64,000 nucleotides of DNA. Source: Massilia timonae CCUG 45783. GTDB taxonomy: Bacteria; Pseudomonadota; Gammaproteobacteria; Burkholderiales; Burkholderiaceae_D. Positions 10,174-19,640 of the stretch are shown here, piece after piece (positions within the stretch are counted from its first letter, which is position 1; the number at the start of each line of letters is the position of its first letter). Both the position numbers and the translations under genes were made by a program. Under the pieces are notes generated by a model. It had not been told where the DNA came from, made no database searches, and was given only the letters and a program-made list of their open reading frames with translations. The stretch covers positions 1,136,012 to 1,200,011 of the forward strand of contig NZ_JH992923.1 of NCBI RefSeq assembly GCF_000315425.1, written 5' to 3'.

Positions 10174-12436
10174 CGTCGTTGGATTTCGCCGTCTCGTCGA
10201 CCTTCATCTTCAATTCGGTGTTGACGGTAATGAGTTCCTCGTTAATCGACTGCAATTCTTCCTTGCTGGTTTCGAGTTCCTCAGCAGTCGAACGCAACTC
10301 CTCATTGCTCGCCTGCAACTCCTCATTCGATCCTTTCAGATCCTCCAGTGTCGTTTCATATTGTTCGATCGCGGAATGCAAGTGTTCCTTCGTCTGCTTT
10401 AATTCCTGTTCAAGGTGCAATGCAACGACGTTGTCGCCATTCTGTAGACCGGATGGACTGGTGTCGATCGAACTCTCGCGTTCCTCGAATACCAGCAGCA
10501 TGACGCCTGTAGCGGCATCGCGGTCGCGAGCGGGATGGATGTTGATGCGGACGAAAATTTCAGCATTCCCATCACGTATCGACATGAAGCGCGTCTGCAC
10601 ATCCACGTGATTCTGTGTCGCCTGGAACAAGGCGGCGCGAAATTCCAGCTGCAGATCTGGATGCAGGGTCGCCATGATGTCGTGCGAGGGCTCGCCGCCT
10701 GAATGGCGAAGGAATCTCCAGGCTTGTTTCGTGGCATAGATGATCTGGTGGCTCCGGTCGAGGAGTACGCCGGGAGGGCCAGAGATTTCCACGAGCTTAC
10801 GGTATAAGTCTTGCGGAGAGACGCGCTGCTGGTCCGTGCTGTTTGTCGTCGCCTTGGCGGGTACGCCTTCGGGTCTACCGACGAGGAGCGGCACGTGAAA
10901 CGCCCGTTCCGGCCGAGCGTTTACGGGCCGATAAATACGGTTTTTCTTGTCGACTGGAGTGAAATAACGTGCGACGGCCTCTGCCGACTCGGCCGTACCC
11001 AGAAACAGATAGCCGTTCGGACGCAAGGCGTAATGCAGAATTTCCATCACCTTGGTCTGGATATCCCGATCGAGATAGATCAGCAGGTTGCGACAAGATA
11101 TCAGGTGCAACTGCGAAAATGGGGGATCCCGCAAGATGTTGTGGATCGCAAACAGCACCTTTTCCCGTATCTCCCGTTTCACGCACAAATGCTCATCCTG
11201 TCGGTCGAAATATTGCCGCAGCCGGGAAGGGGTGACATCGGTAACGATCGATCCGGGATACCTGCCGGTGCGTGCCGCGGCAATAGCGCGCTCGTCGATG
11301 TCGGACGCAAATACCTGTACTGGCCTGGGTGTGGCCAACAAGCTGTTCTGGTCGGCGAAAAGCATGGCGATCGAGTAGGCCTCTTCGCCGGTAGCGCATC
11401 CCACCGACCAGGCACGGACTTGTTCCGTCTCCTTCACCTCCTCGAAAATATGTGGAATGACATCGCGCTCCAACGCGTCAAAAGCGATGCGGTCGCGAAA
11501 GAAATTCGTGACGCTGATGAGCATGTCTTGGAGTAATGCTGCCGCTTCCTCGCTGTGCTCTTCGAGGTAACGCCGGTAGGCGACGACATCGGCCAGGCCG
11601 CGAACCTGGAGCCGCCTTTCGATCCTGCGCAGGACGGTTGCACGTTTATAGTGTTTGAAATCGTGGCCCGTTCGCTGGTGCAGCAGCTGCAGAATGTCGC
11701 GCAGTGCAAGTTCTGCTTGCTGTGCGTGTGCTTCGGCACTATCGATGTAAACGCTCCGCTCCAGATGTCCTGCCGTAGGCAGCTGCAGTACGCGTGCGTT
11801 ACGGCCTAATTCGAGCAACTTCTGCGGCATCTCGCTTGCCGGCAATACCACGTCGACCGTCCCCCTTTCCAGCGCACTGCGCGGCATGCTGTCGTATTCG
11901 GCATCGTCGGGTGACTGGACGAATGTCATGCCCCCCTTTTCCTTGATTCTTGCAATGCCGACTGCACCATCGGAGCCTGCCCCCGACAGAATGACGCCGA
12001 TTGCCCGTTCCCGATGTACTTCGGCAAGGGTGCGAAAGAACATGTCGATGGCAACATGGCGGCCGCGAGGACGCGCGGCCGAGACGACCTGCAGCGAGCC
12101 GTCGTTCATCAATAAATCCAGCGCCGGCGAGATGAGATAGACATGGCCAGCCTCGATGGGCGTGACTTCCGTGACCTGAGTGACCGGCATCCTGGTTTTC
12201 GCTTGCAGGATCTTGTCGAGATTGCTTTCGTGCTTTGGCGAAAGGTGGAGGACGACGACGAATGCCATGCCGTTTTCGGCTGGCATTGCCTCAAGAAAGC
12301 GGCTCAGCGCCTCGATCCCCCCCGCGGAGGCGCCAATGCCGACAACGGGAAACTCCAGCGTGCTCGGGATGAAATCGCGATCAGGTGGAGGGAATTCCAA
12401 CACTTTACGTTCGTTATCGTTCATGGAAATACTCAC
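10174..12436 (-). pseudogene. 5' half of split CheB-CheR fusion sensor gene
   Basis: Encodes a CheB methylesterase domain (VVGIGASAGGIEALSRFLEA, about residues 28-210), a CheR methyltransferase domain (about 240-490, with SVGCATGEEAYSIAML), a PAS-like region, and a long coiled coil built of repeated EEL..S-type heptads (about 690-750). It reads AKSND and then enters the IS. The other side resumes SNDDLQNFL, exactly as in intact CheB-CheR-PAS-kinase proteins. Start is GTG 12436 (AAAGG upstream) or ATG 12424. Such proteins combine chemotaxis-type methylation modules with a hybrid kinase. The truncated product might still have CheB/CheR activity. Confidence 0.88.
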
Positions 12437-13003
12437 ATTGGCCTTTGGGTCAAGGAACGAGCATAACGCGTTTTTTATGTGAAATCCGTGCGGGCGCCGA
12501 TTAAATATTTGGTGGCGGGCGGTGCTTTGCCTTCACTTGACCATGTACCTGGTTCCATCGAGATCCCCAATTTTTCCGTGCGCGCGCAGTCAAAGATGCG
12601 AGTGCCTTGGCACGCCGGATACGTTCTCGACGAAGATCTCAAATGGATGCCGAACCTGTACGCATGTTGTTGCCACAAGTCCTGTCCATATGCCTGCGCC
12701 ACAAGGCCGCCAAGGTCGATATGCTGCGCTACGATATAGATCGGGTTCAGACTCGTATCCAGGCGAACATCCGTTTCCGACCATGCAGAATGAAGGCGCT
12801 CGATCTGCGGCAACAGCCATCGGATTCTGAACGCCCGATTGGGCGTCACGGTCGGCACGGCGCCAGCATCATACCGTCAGTCAGTTGATTATTATTAATT
12901 TGACAATTAATGAGGCGTTGTTATACTGGGTTTATTCCATCAGTCAACGGTTGCGGCGTAGTCGATGCCCGCCAGTCCACCAGCAATACCAGCGGGAGAC
13001 GCC
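12437..13003. other. Intergenic region between divergently transcribed signalling genes
   Basis: Separates the CheB-CheR gene (minus) from the REC-GGDEF-EAL gene (plus). A 127-codon minus-strand frame (12475-12858, GTG start) matches no family I know and has no clear ribosome site, so I do not call it. The AT-rich stretch 12885-12945 (TTGACA near 12899, then a TTATACTGG box near 12918) is a plausible promoter for the plus-strand gene. Confidence 0.45.
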
Positions 13004-15097
13004 ATGCCTCACCGAGTGCTTATCCTCTCTTCCGACGTGGATGATGTCCGCATCCTGCACGAGGCTCTCGGCAACGCGCACGATGGCCCGTTCGATGTGG
13101 AGGATGTCGCTTGCCTGGCCGACGGACTACTTCGAATCCACAGTGGACCGATCGATGCGATCCTGCTGGATCTGCTGCTCCCCGATTGCCAAGGGCTGGA
13201 TTGCTTCGATCGCGTGCATGCAGCCGCACGCCATATCCCGATCCTGACCCTATCCCGGCTCGACAACGAAGCCGATGCCATCGAAGCGGTCCAGCGAGGT
13301 GCGCAGGGCTGGCTGACGAAGGGCTTCTTCAATAATTATCTGGTGCCGCAGTCCCTGCGCAACATCATCGAGCGCATGAAGGTTGAGCGAGGATTATACG
13401 TTGCCCAGGCGCGTGCGGAAATCACGCTCAACTCGATCGGCGATGCGGTCGTCTCCGTCGACATGAACGGGCGCGTGGACTATCTGAATATCGCTGCTGA
13501 GCAGGCCTGCGGCTGGACGCGGGAAGAGGCGCGCGGACGGCCCATTGCCGAAGTGATCGAACTCGTCGACGAGCGCAGCGGCCGCACCACCGCCAGTCCT
13601 GTGGACGATATCCTGCATACGGATCAGGCCTCGAGCCTGAGCGGGAACGCGGTCCTCGTTTCACGTCACGGCCAGCGCATCCCGATCGAAGACTCCGCCG
13701 CCCCCATTCGCGACTGGGACCGACAGCTCGTTGGCGCCGTAATGGTGTTTCGGGATATTTCCGACACTGTGGCGCTGACCACCAAGATGCGGCATCTGGC
13801 GCAACACGATTTTCTCACCAACCTGCCCAATCGCGCTTTTCTTCACGATCGCGTCACCCAGGCAATTGCCATGTCCAGGCGCAACGACACCTCTCCGGTG
13901 CTGCTATTCCTCGACCTGGACAAATTCAAGAACATCAACGACTCCCTGGGCCACGCGGTCGGCGACCGGCTGCTGCAAGCGGTGTCCCAACGGCTGCTGG
14001 CCTGCGTTCGCACCTCCGATACTGTAAGCAGGCACGGGGGTGACGAGTTCGTGATTCTGCTGGCAAACGAACGTCGTGCGCGGGATGCCGCATTGGCGGC
14101 CGACAAGATTCTGCTGGCGCTGTCGGAGCCATTCGTCATCGGGACGCACGAACTGCATACGTCGACCAGTATCGGCATCAGCGCCTTTCCCCTCGACGGG
14201 ATCGATGCCGCCACCCTGATCAAGAACGCCGACACCGCCATGTACCACGCCAAGGAACGCGGACGCAATAACTACCAATTCTTCCGCCAGGACATGAACA
14301 CGCGTGCTGTCGAGCGGCAGCTAATCGAAACCAACCTGCGGCGGGCGCTGGAACACGGCGAATTCGCGCTGCATTACCAGCCCAAGGTCGACCTGCAAAC
14401 CGATCGCATTACCGGTGTCGAAGCGCTGCTGCGCTGGATGCATCCCGAGTGGGGCGTGGTCATGCCGGAGCGGTTCATATCGGTCGCAGAAGAGTGCGGC
14501 CTGATCATCCCGATCGGGCGCTGGGTATTGAGCGAAGCGTGCGCGCAACTGGTACGCTGGAGCGAAATTGACATTTTGGAAGTGTCGGTTGCCGTAAACA
14601 TTTCGACCCTGGAGTTCCGGCACCGGGATTTCTTGGCTAACGCGCTGGCGATCTTCGACGCCACCGGCGTGGACCGGGCACGTATTCAGCTTGAGCTGAC
14701 TGAAAGCGTTCTGATGCACGATGTCGCCGCCAGCGCCCTGCTCCTGGCGAAGTTCAAGGCGATGGGAGTACAGATCGCGGTCGATGACTTCGGCACCGGC
14801 TACTCAAGCCTTAGTTACCTGAACGAATTCCCGATCGATGTGCTCAAGATCGACCAATCCTTCGTCAAGGCGATCGAATCCGAAAAAGGGGCTGGACGCA
14901 ACGGCGCAATCGTCAGCGCGGTCATCGACATGGGCAGGAACCTGCACCAACGTGTCATCGCCGAGGGTGTCGAGGACGAGGTGCAGCTTGCTTTTCTCAA
15001 GAATCACAAATGCAACGAAGGCCAGGGCTTCCTGTTCAGCCAACCGGTCGATGCGGCGCAGATACAGGCAATGCTCGGCAGTGACAGGCGCGGATGA
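13004..15097 (+). CDS. Response regulator with PAS, GGDEF and EAL domains (c-di-GMP turnover)
   Basis: 697 residues from ATG 13004 (MPHRVLILSSD), preceded by GGGAGA; a longer frame begins at 12965 but has no ribosome site. N-terminal receiver domain with phospho-Asp in AILLDLLLPD (about 1-125), PAS (about 140-265), GGDEF (intact RHGGDEF), and EAL with TGVEALLRW, ELTESVLM and DDFGTGYSSLSYL. Both output motifs look catalytically complete, so the protein may make and degrade cyclic di-GMP under phosphorylation control. It is the intact signalling gene beside the two broken sensors. Confidence 0.93.
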   Translation: MPHRVLILSSDVDDVRILHEALGNAHDGPFDVEDVACLADGLLRIHSGPIDAILLDLLLPDCQGLDCFDRVHAAARHIPILTLSRLDNEADAIEAVQRGAQGWLTKGFFNNYLVPQSLRNIIERMKVERGLYVAQARAEITLNSIGDAVVSVDMNGRVDYLNIAAEQACGWTREEARGRPIAEVIELVDERSGRTTASPVDDILHTDQASSLSGNAVLVSRHGQRIPIEDSAAPIRDWDRQLVGAVMVFRDISDTVALTTKMRHLAQHDFLTNLPNRAFLHDRVTQAIAMSRRNDTSPVLLFLDLDKFKNINDSLGHAVGDRLLQAVSQRLLACVRTSDTVSRHGGDEFVILLANERRARDAALAADKILLALSEPFVIGTHELHTSTSIGISAFPLDGIDAATLIKNADTAMYHAKERGRNNYQFFRQDMNTRAVERQLIETNLRRALEHGEFALHYQPKVDLQTDRITGVEALLRWMHPEWGVVMPERFISVAEECGLIIPIGRWVLSEACAQLVRWSEIDILEVSVAVNISTLEFRHRDFLANALAIFDATGVDRARIQLELTESVLMHDVAASALLLAKFKAMGVQIAVDDFGTGYSSLSYLNEFPIDVLKIDQSFVKAIESEKGAGRNGAIVSAVIDMGRNLHQRVIAEGVEDEVQLAFLKNHKCNEGQGFLFSQPVDAAQIQAMLGSDRRG

Positions 15098-15248
15098 CCG
15101 GCCTGCGCTGCGCGATGTCCCGATGCCGGGGTGCTTAGCCGGGGTCATTACGGCTTTCATGAGCAAGGCGCAAGGCGGCCGCATGGCCGGCCATGCACGA
15201 CGAGCAACGCAGCTCACGCTTGCCAAGCGCGCCCGGCCCGACTCTCGC

Positions 15249-17892
15249 TTACCGGGCTGGGTTCTCGCTCGGGTCTACAGCCAGGCCTAGTTCCAGCCTG
15301 CGCGCTTCGAGGCGCTCCACCACGCTCGCCGCGAGCGTCCTGAGCGCATCGAGCTGGTCTTGTGTCAAGTGCCGGGGCTTCCTGTCGATCACGCATAAGG
15401 TGCCAAGCGCATGGCCCGAAGCGCTCCGCAGTGGAGCACCTGCATAGAAACGAATGCCGGGCTCACCAGTTACCAAAGGGTTCACGGCAAATCGCGCATC
15501 GAGCGTCGCGTCCGGTACTTGCATTATTTGTTCAGGCTGCTTGATCGCGTGTGCACAGAATGCATGCTCGCGCGGTGTCTCACGTGCCTGAAGACCCACG
15601 CGCCCCTTGAACCATTGTCGCTGTTCGTCGACCAGCGAAATGAGCGCGATCGGCGCTTCGCAGAAGGAAGCTGCCATGCGCGTGAGCTCATCGTAGGCTT
15701 CGTCTTCTTCGCTATCCATGATGTGCAGCGCGGCCAGCTCGGCAAGCCGAGCCTGCTCCGCCCGCGCCTCGGCGTCCAGCCGGCGTCCGTCGTATACGGT
15801 CGCCATGTCCGGCTGCTCCTGCCCTGCCGGTGGATCGAGCCTGTGCACGGCAGCGTGAAGCGCCCGCGCCAGATCGGCGAGTGCATAAGGCTTGGCAAGC
15901 AAGACGAACCCGTGGTCGGGATTCTCGACCAGCGCCTGGCTGTAACCGCTGCTGAGCACGACCGCCGCCCCGATTCCCGACTCGGCGATGGCATTGGCCA
16001 GATCGATCCCATTCATTCCAGGCAACATCACATCCGAAAACACCGCAGCGAAGCGGTCGGGTTCCTCGCGCAGCAATTCCAGCGCACGTTCGGCGCTGGG
16101 CACCACGACACTGGCGTAGCCGAGTTCCTGCAGCATGGTGTCGACCACGGCAGCCAATTCAGGATTGTCCTCCACGGCCAGGACACTGACGCCATCCCCT
16201 GAGGGAAGATCGGCAGCCTTGCGCGTGGCTGCCGGCGCCACCCTTGCAGCGCGAGCGCGCGGCAAGTAGAGTGTGAACGTACTGCCAGCGCCCGGTGCGC
16301 TCTGTACGCGGACATCTCCTCCCGATTGATGGGCGAAACCGAATACCTGCGACAATCCCGACCCGGTCCCATGCCCCACGCCTTTCGTTGTGAAGAATGG
16401 CTCGAAGATTTTTTCCAGGTGTTCCGGCGCGATGCCGGTTCCGGTATCGGCAAGCGAGACGGCGACAAATTCGCCTTCCACCGCGCCGCGCGTCTTGGTG
16501 GCCGGGATGGCTTCGACGACCTCAACCCTCACGGTCAGGGTTCCCCGCGCACGCATGGCATCGCGCGCATTGACCGCCAGGTTCACCAGGGCCGTGTCGA
16601 ACTGGCTTGGGTCGGCGTCGATCAGGCATTCCTGATCCGAAACGTGGATGTTGACCTCGACCCCGGCGCCGGTGAGGCTGCCGATCATCTCGGCAACCGC
16701 GCGCGCATTCTCCCCGGCGTCGAACACTTCAGGCTGCAGGGCCTGCCTGCGGGCGAACGCGAGTAGTTGGCCGGTTAGCCGGGCCTCGTGTGACGGCGTT
16801 TCCAATCGATTCGATAAACCGCTGACGTCGCTCGTCGTTCAAGCTCGTCTTGCGTAAAAGCTCGGTGCCTGCCTTGATCACGGCAAGCACATTGTTGAAG
16901 TCGTGAGCCACGCCACCGGTCAGCTGACCGATCGCTTCCAGCTTTTGCGACTGTCGAAGCGCCTCCTGCGTATCGGCCAGTGCGCGCTGCTGTCTCACGG
17001 AGTCCGTGATATCGACCGCAGTCATGAACGCGCCGATCTGCATGTCGTCGGATCCACGCAAGACCTCGAACCGCATTTCATAGCTACACGGTTGGGACGC
17101 GCTTGCGTCGAATTCCTGCTGTACCGTGAACGCCTCGCCGCCGAGCGCCCGGCGCCACAGCCCAACAATCGCTGCCATCTGTGCTGGCGCGCCCTTCAAC
17201 AGTTCCGGCAGACTGTCGCCAATCATGACGTTCGCGCCGTACATGCGCTTGTATTGGGCGATACCCGCGTCGTTGATGGCCAGGAGCCGGCAATCCATAT
17301 CCAGTACCTGAATGGACATATCGGTTGCCTGGAACATTGCAATGAGAACGTCACGTTCGCTGGTGCGTTCCATGACACGCTGCTCGAGACGCATGTTCAT
17401 GCTTTGCAGGCGGGTTTCGTTTGCGCGAAATTCCGACTCGATCGAGGCTTGGTGAATGCGCGCCAGCACCGCGCCAAGACTCGAACAAACATGGTGAAGC
17501 AGACGCAGGTCCCGGTACGAAAAGCCCGCTGTTTCGGCGGACAGGTAGAGAACGCCGAGCGGTTTGTCGCTCAGTCCGAGCGGGTAGACGATAGCGGTGA
17601 TGGGCATCCCGACTGAGGCAGGTACGCCGGTCGCCAGCGCCTGTCGTACAAGCGCTTCTTTTGATATAGCGACGCTGCCCGCCAAGGGACCGGGCAGCGC
17701 GGATTCCACATCCGAATCATCGGACGCGTCACTACCATGTATCATCCTCAGCTCGCACTCCTCGAAATCGAGAATCCAGCGTAGCCGCGAATCGATCGTA
17801 CGCTCGAGCTCCTTCAGCGTGGTCACCGACGCAAACTCGGATACCAGCTCGAGTACCAGGTTCAGCTGCGCAATGTCACGGCCCTTCTCCAT
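15249..17892 (-). pseudogene. Hybrid sensor kinase GAF-PAS-HisKA-HATPase-REC-GAF, frameshifted
   Basis: From ATG 17892 the first frame encodes a GAF domain (about 1-150), a PAS domain and HisKA with AIGQLTGGVAHDFNNVLAVI. Near 16780-16800 the frame is lost (AVTRGPANRP) while the next frame continues the family pattern at ARLTGQLLAFARRQ, then HATPase ([28 protein letters not shown]), a receiver (VLAVEDNPELAAVV, SDVMLPGMNG) and a C-terminal GAF. One base deleted from the GGCCCGG run, or two added, would restore about 880 residues. Either a real frameshift mutation or a sequence error. The start is 3 nt after the AhpD-like gene, so the two are cotranscribed. Confidence 0.8.
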
Positions 17893-17895
17893 GCG

Positions 17896-18444
17896 TCAAA
17901 GCTGGCTGAACATCTCGTCGTTTTCCACCTTGGTGGCATCGGCAACGATGTTGGCGTAGACCGCCAATGCCGACATCGAGATGAGTTCCATGATTTCCGA
18001 CTCCGTCAGGCCAAGCCCCCGCAGGTTGCTGAAGTCCTCGGAAGTCAGGCTTTGCGGATCACGTGCGCATTTCAGCCCGAACCGGATGATTGCGCGTGTC
18101 TTGGGCGGATCGAGCGAATCGATATTCTCGGACAGCTGTGCCAGATCTTCTTCGCTTACGCCAAGCATGCGACAGCAGGCAAGATGCGCAGCTTCGCAGT
18201 ACTGGCAATTCCTGTCGGCGGAAATTGCGGAGAACAGCATCTCTTTCAGCGTTCGAGGAAGGACGCCTCCGACCAAGGTGTTCTGGACGAGTCCCCAGCT
18301 TCCGCTTGCGGCCGCAACCGAATGGCCCTGGACCTTGATGAAGTTGGGCGGGGCAGGGAAACCCATACGGCGCTGAAAGTCCGTGTACAGCGCCCTGACT
18401 TCGGCACTTGCATCGCCAGGTTCCAGATTGTGAATGTTCGGCAT
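17896..18444 (-). CDS. AhpD-like / carboxymuconolactone decarboxylase family protein
   Basis: 182 residues with the redox pair CQYCEAAH typical of the alkylhydroperoxidase AhpD core, where the two Cys and the following His form the active site. Family members reduce peroxides or act as decarboxylases; the substrate cannot be told from sequence. It is transcribed just ahead of the hybrid kinase and is the last gene before the first guaA-end repeat at 18810. Confidence 0.85.
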   Translation of the reverse strand: MPNIHNLEPGDASAEVRALYTDFQRRMGFPAPPNFIKVQGHSVAAASGSWGLVQNTLVGGVLPRTLKEMLFSAISADRNCQYCEAAHLACCRMLGVSEEDLAQLSENIDSLDPPKTRAIIRFGLKCARDPQSLTSEDFSNLRGLGLTESEIMELISMSALAVYANIVADATKVENDEMFSQL

Positions 18445-18757
18445 GTCTCAGGGGATATGAGATGTCAGAACGACTCTCATGCGGTCAGGTGACGGTGCCG
18501 AATGCTAGCACGGCCACGGCATCGGGACGTTTCCTACCAGTTGATATTTGATCGCATGCCCGTATGAGATGTTGCCGTGGCATTGACCTGTCCCGCAACC
18601 AGTGCGACCAGCTGGGCGTCCTCGCCGATGGCAGCAGGTTCAATCGGACGCATCTCGCCGCGAGCCGCCTGATAGGGACCAGCAGGTCACGGAAAAACTG
18701 AACACCGCCTTGAACAGGTTCAGGGTGAGCTCAACTGATTGCTTAAGCAAGTAAAAA
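18445..18757. other. Non-coding stretch left of the island boundary
   Basis: About 310 bases without an acceptable gene. Fragments such as EHRLEQVQGELN on the plus strand look protein-like but are interrupted by stops and I cannot assign them. Confidence 0.35.
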
Positions 18758-18773
18758 GCTCGCCGAAGCGAGC
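18758..18773. terminator. Hairpin GCTCGC-CGAA-GCGAGC next to att copy A
   Basis: Six-bp perfect stem with CGAA loop preceded by a short A-run, so it could terminate minus-strand transcription. The same hairpin stands beside att copy B at 27131-27152. Confidence 0.6.
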
Positions 18774-18809
18774 CTCTTGAACTGCGAAAAAGAAGTTTCC
18801 AGCGAGAAA

Positions 18810-18825
18810 CTCACTCCCACTCGAT
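18810..18825. repeat. att copy A: duplicate of the guaA 3' end
   Basis: CTCACTCCCACTCGAT is identical to the last codons plus stop of guaA at 56171-56186 (reads IEWE-stop on the minus strand), but no guaA gene is attached here. It marks the left boundary of the accessory region. The 3' end of guaA is a known insertion target for tyrosine-integrase islands. Confidence 0.75.
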
Positions 18826-18885
18826 GATCAATGGCTGAGATAAGCCTATGAATTGCTTGGCATTTTAATGGCACTTCTGGCCCAG

Positions 18886-18903
18886 TACCATTCACGATAC
18901 CAT
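18886..18903. repeat. Paired TACCAT boxes inside att copy A
   Basis: TACCAT at 18886 and 18898, 12 bp apart and beginning 61 bp after the end of the att core. Geometry is identical to copy B, which suggests arm-type integrase or accessory-factor sites (inference). Confidence 0.5.
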
Positions 18904-19239
18904 GGCAAGGTCATCGATCCTTGACCCGGCAACAAGGTGCATTACCTTGATTTTACCCCGACCGCAACCACCATCCCCACCGTTGAGCCCTACGTTCATG
19001 GTATCGCGAACGATCTGCGCCGGCCGGCCCCAAACAAACCTGCGTCCGCGAAAGCCCGGGCGGTTCAGAGCGGTTAAGACATGGCTTACATGCGCCCCAA
19101 CTCAGCGGACGCGTGGCGATTCAACTGTGATCGAGAATCTGACCCTGGATCCTGGACGCGGCGGAATGGCAACATCTGACTGGCGCACGCAGCAAAACAT
19201 TCAGGGTGCGCTTCGTACCGCGCAGCCGGTCTGCTGTGG

Positions 19240-19640
19240 ACGGGCTCAAGGCCGGTGAACAATGGAACCTGTTCTATCAGGCCGAATTCCGCAAGAAACA
19301 AGGCGACATCGAAATCAAGCTGTACGTTGCGCCGCCGGCGCCCCTGCGGTGCAGAGAGCGCTACTGCAGCGTCTCTTCGGTGAAAAACTGCAGTTACGCC
19401 CTGCCGACATGCTGGAACCGGATCCGACAGGCTGAAGAATTTCGTCTGGGCTCGGGTGAGTCCTTCAAGCTCTACAGGCAATTCGTCGCATGGGAAGAAC
19501 AGCAGGATGGCAGCCTGTCGGTCAACCAGCTGGACGACGTCAAGAAGCGCTCCAAGGATGCTGTCGAGCGACATACCAGGGCGCTGCTTGGGCTCGGCAA
19601 TATTCCAGCCGTATCAATGCGCCGCTGGTGCGCATCAGCA
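19240..19640 (+). pseudogene. Degenerate coding remnant of unknown function
   Basis: Protein-like segments occur in different plus-strand frames in collinear order: GLKAGEQWNLFYQAEFRKKQ, then RALLQRLFGEKLQLRPADML, then GESFKLYRQFVAWEEQQDG and VNQLDDVKKRSKDAVERH. The frame must change at least twice, so this is a broken gene. I do not recognise the family. The 18904-19239 stretch before it has no supported feature. Confidence 0.35.

Noticed and set aside
12475..12858. 127-codon minus-strand open frame in the gap between two signalling genes
   Set aside because: GTG start without ribosome site, odd composition, and no family resemblance; the region also has competing frames on the plus strand.
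18810..18825. A truncated second guaA gene at copy A
   Set aside because: Only the last few codons match (IEWE-stop); nothing upstream on the minus strand resembles GMP synthase, so it is an attachment-site duplicate and not a gene remnant.
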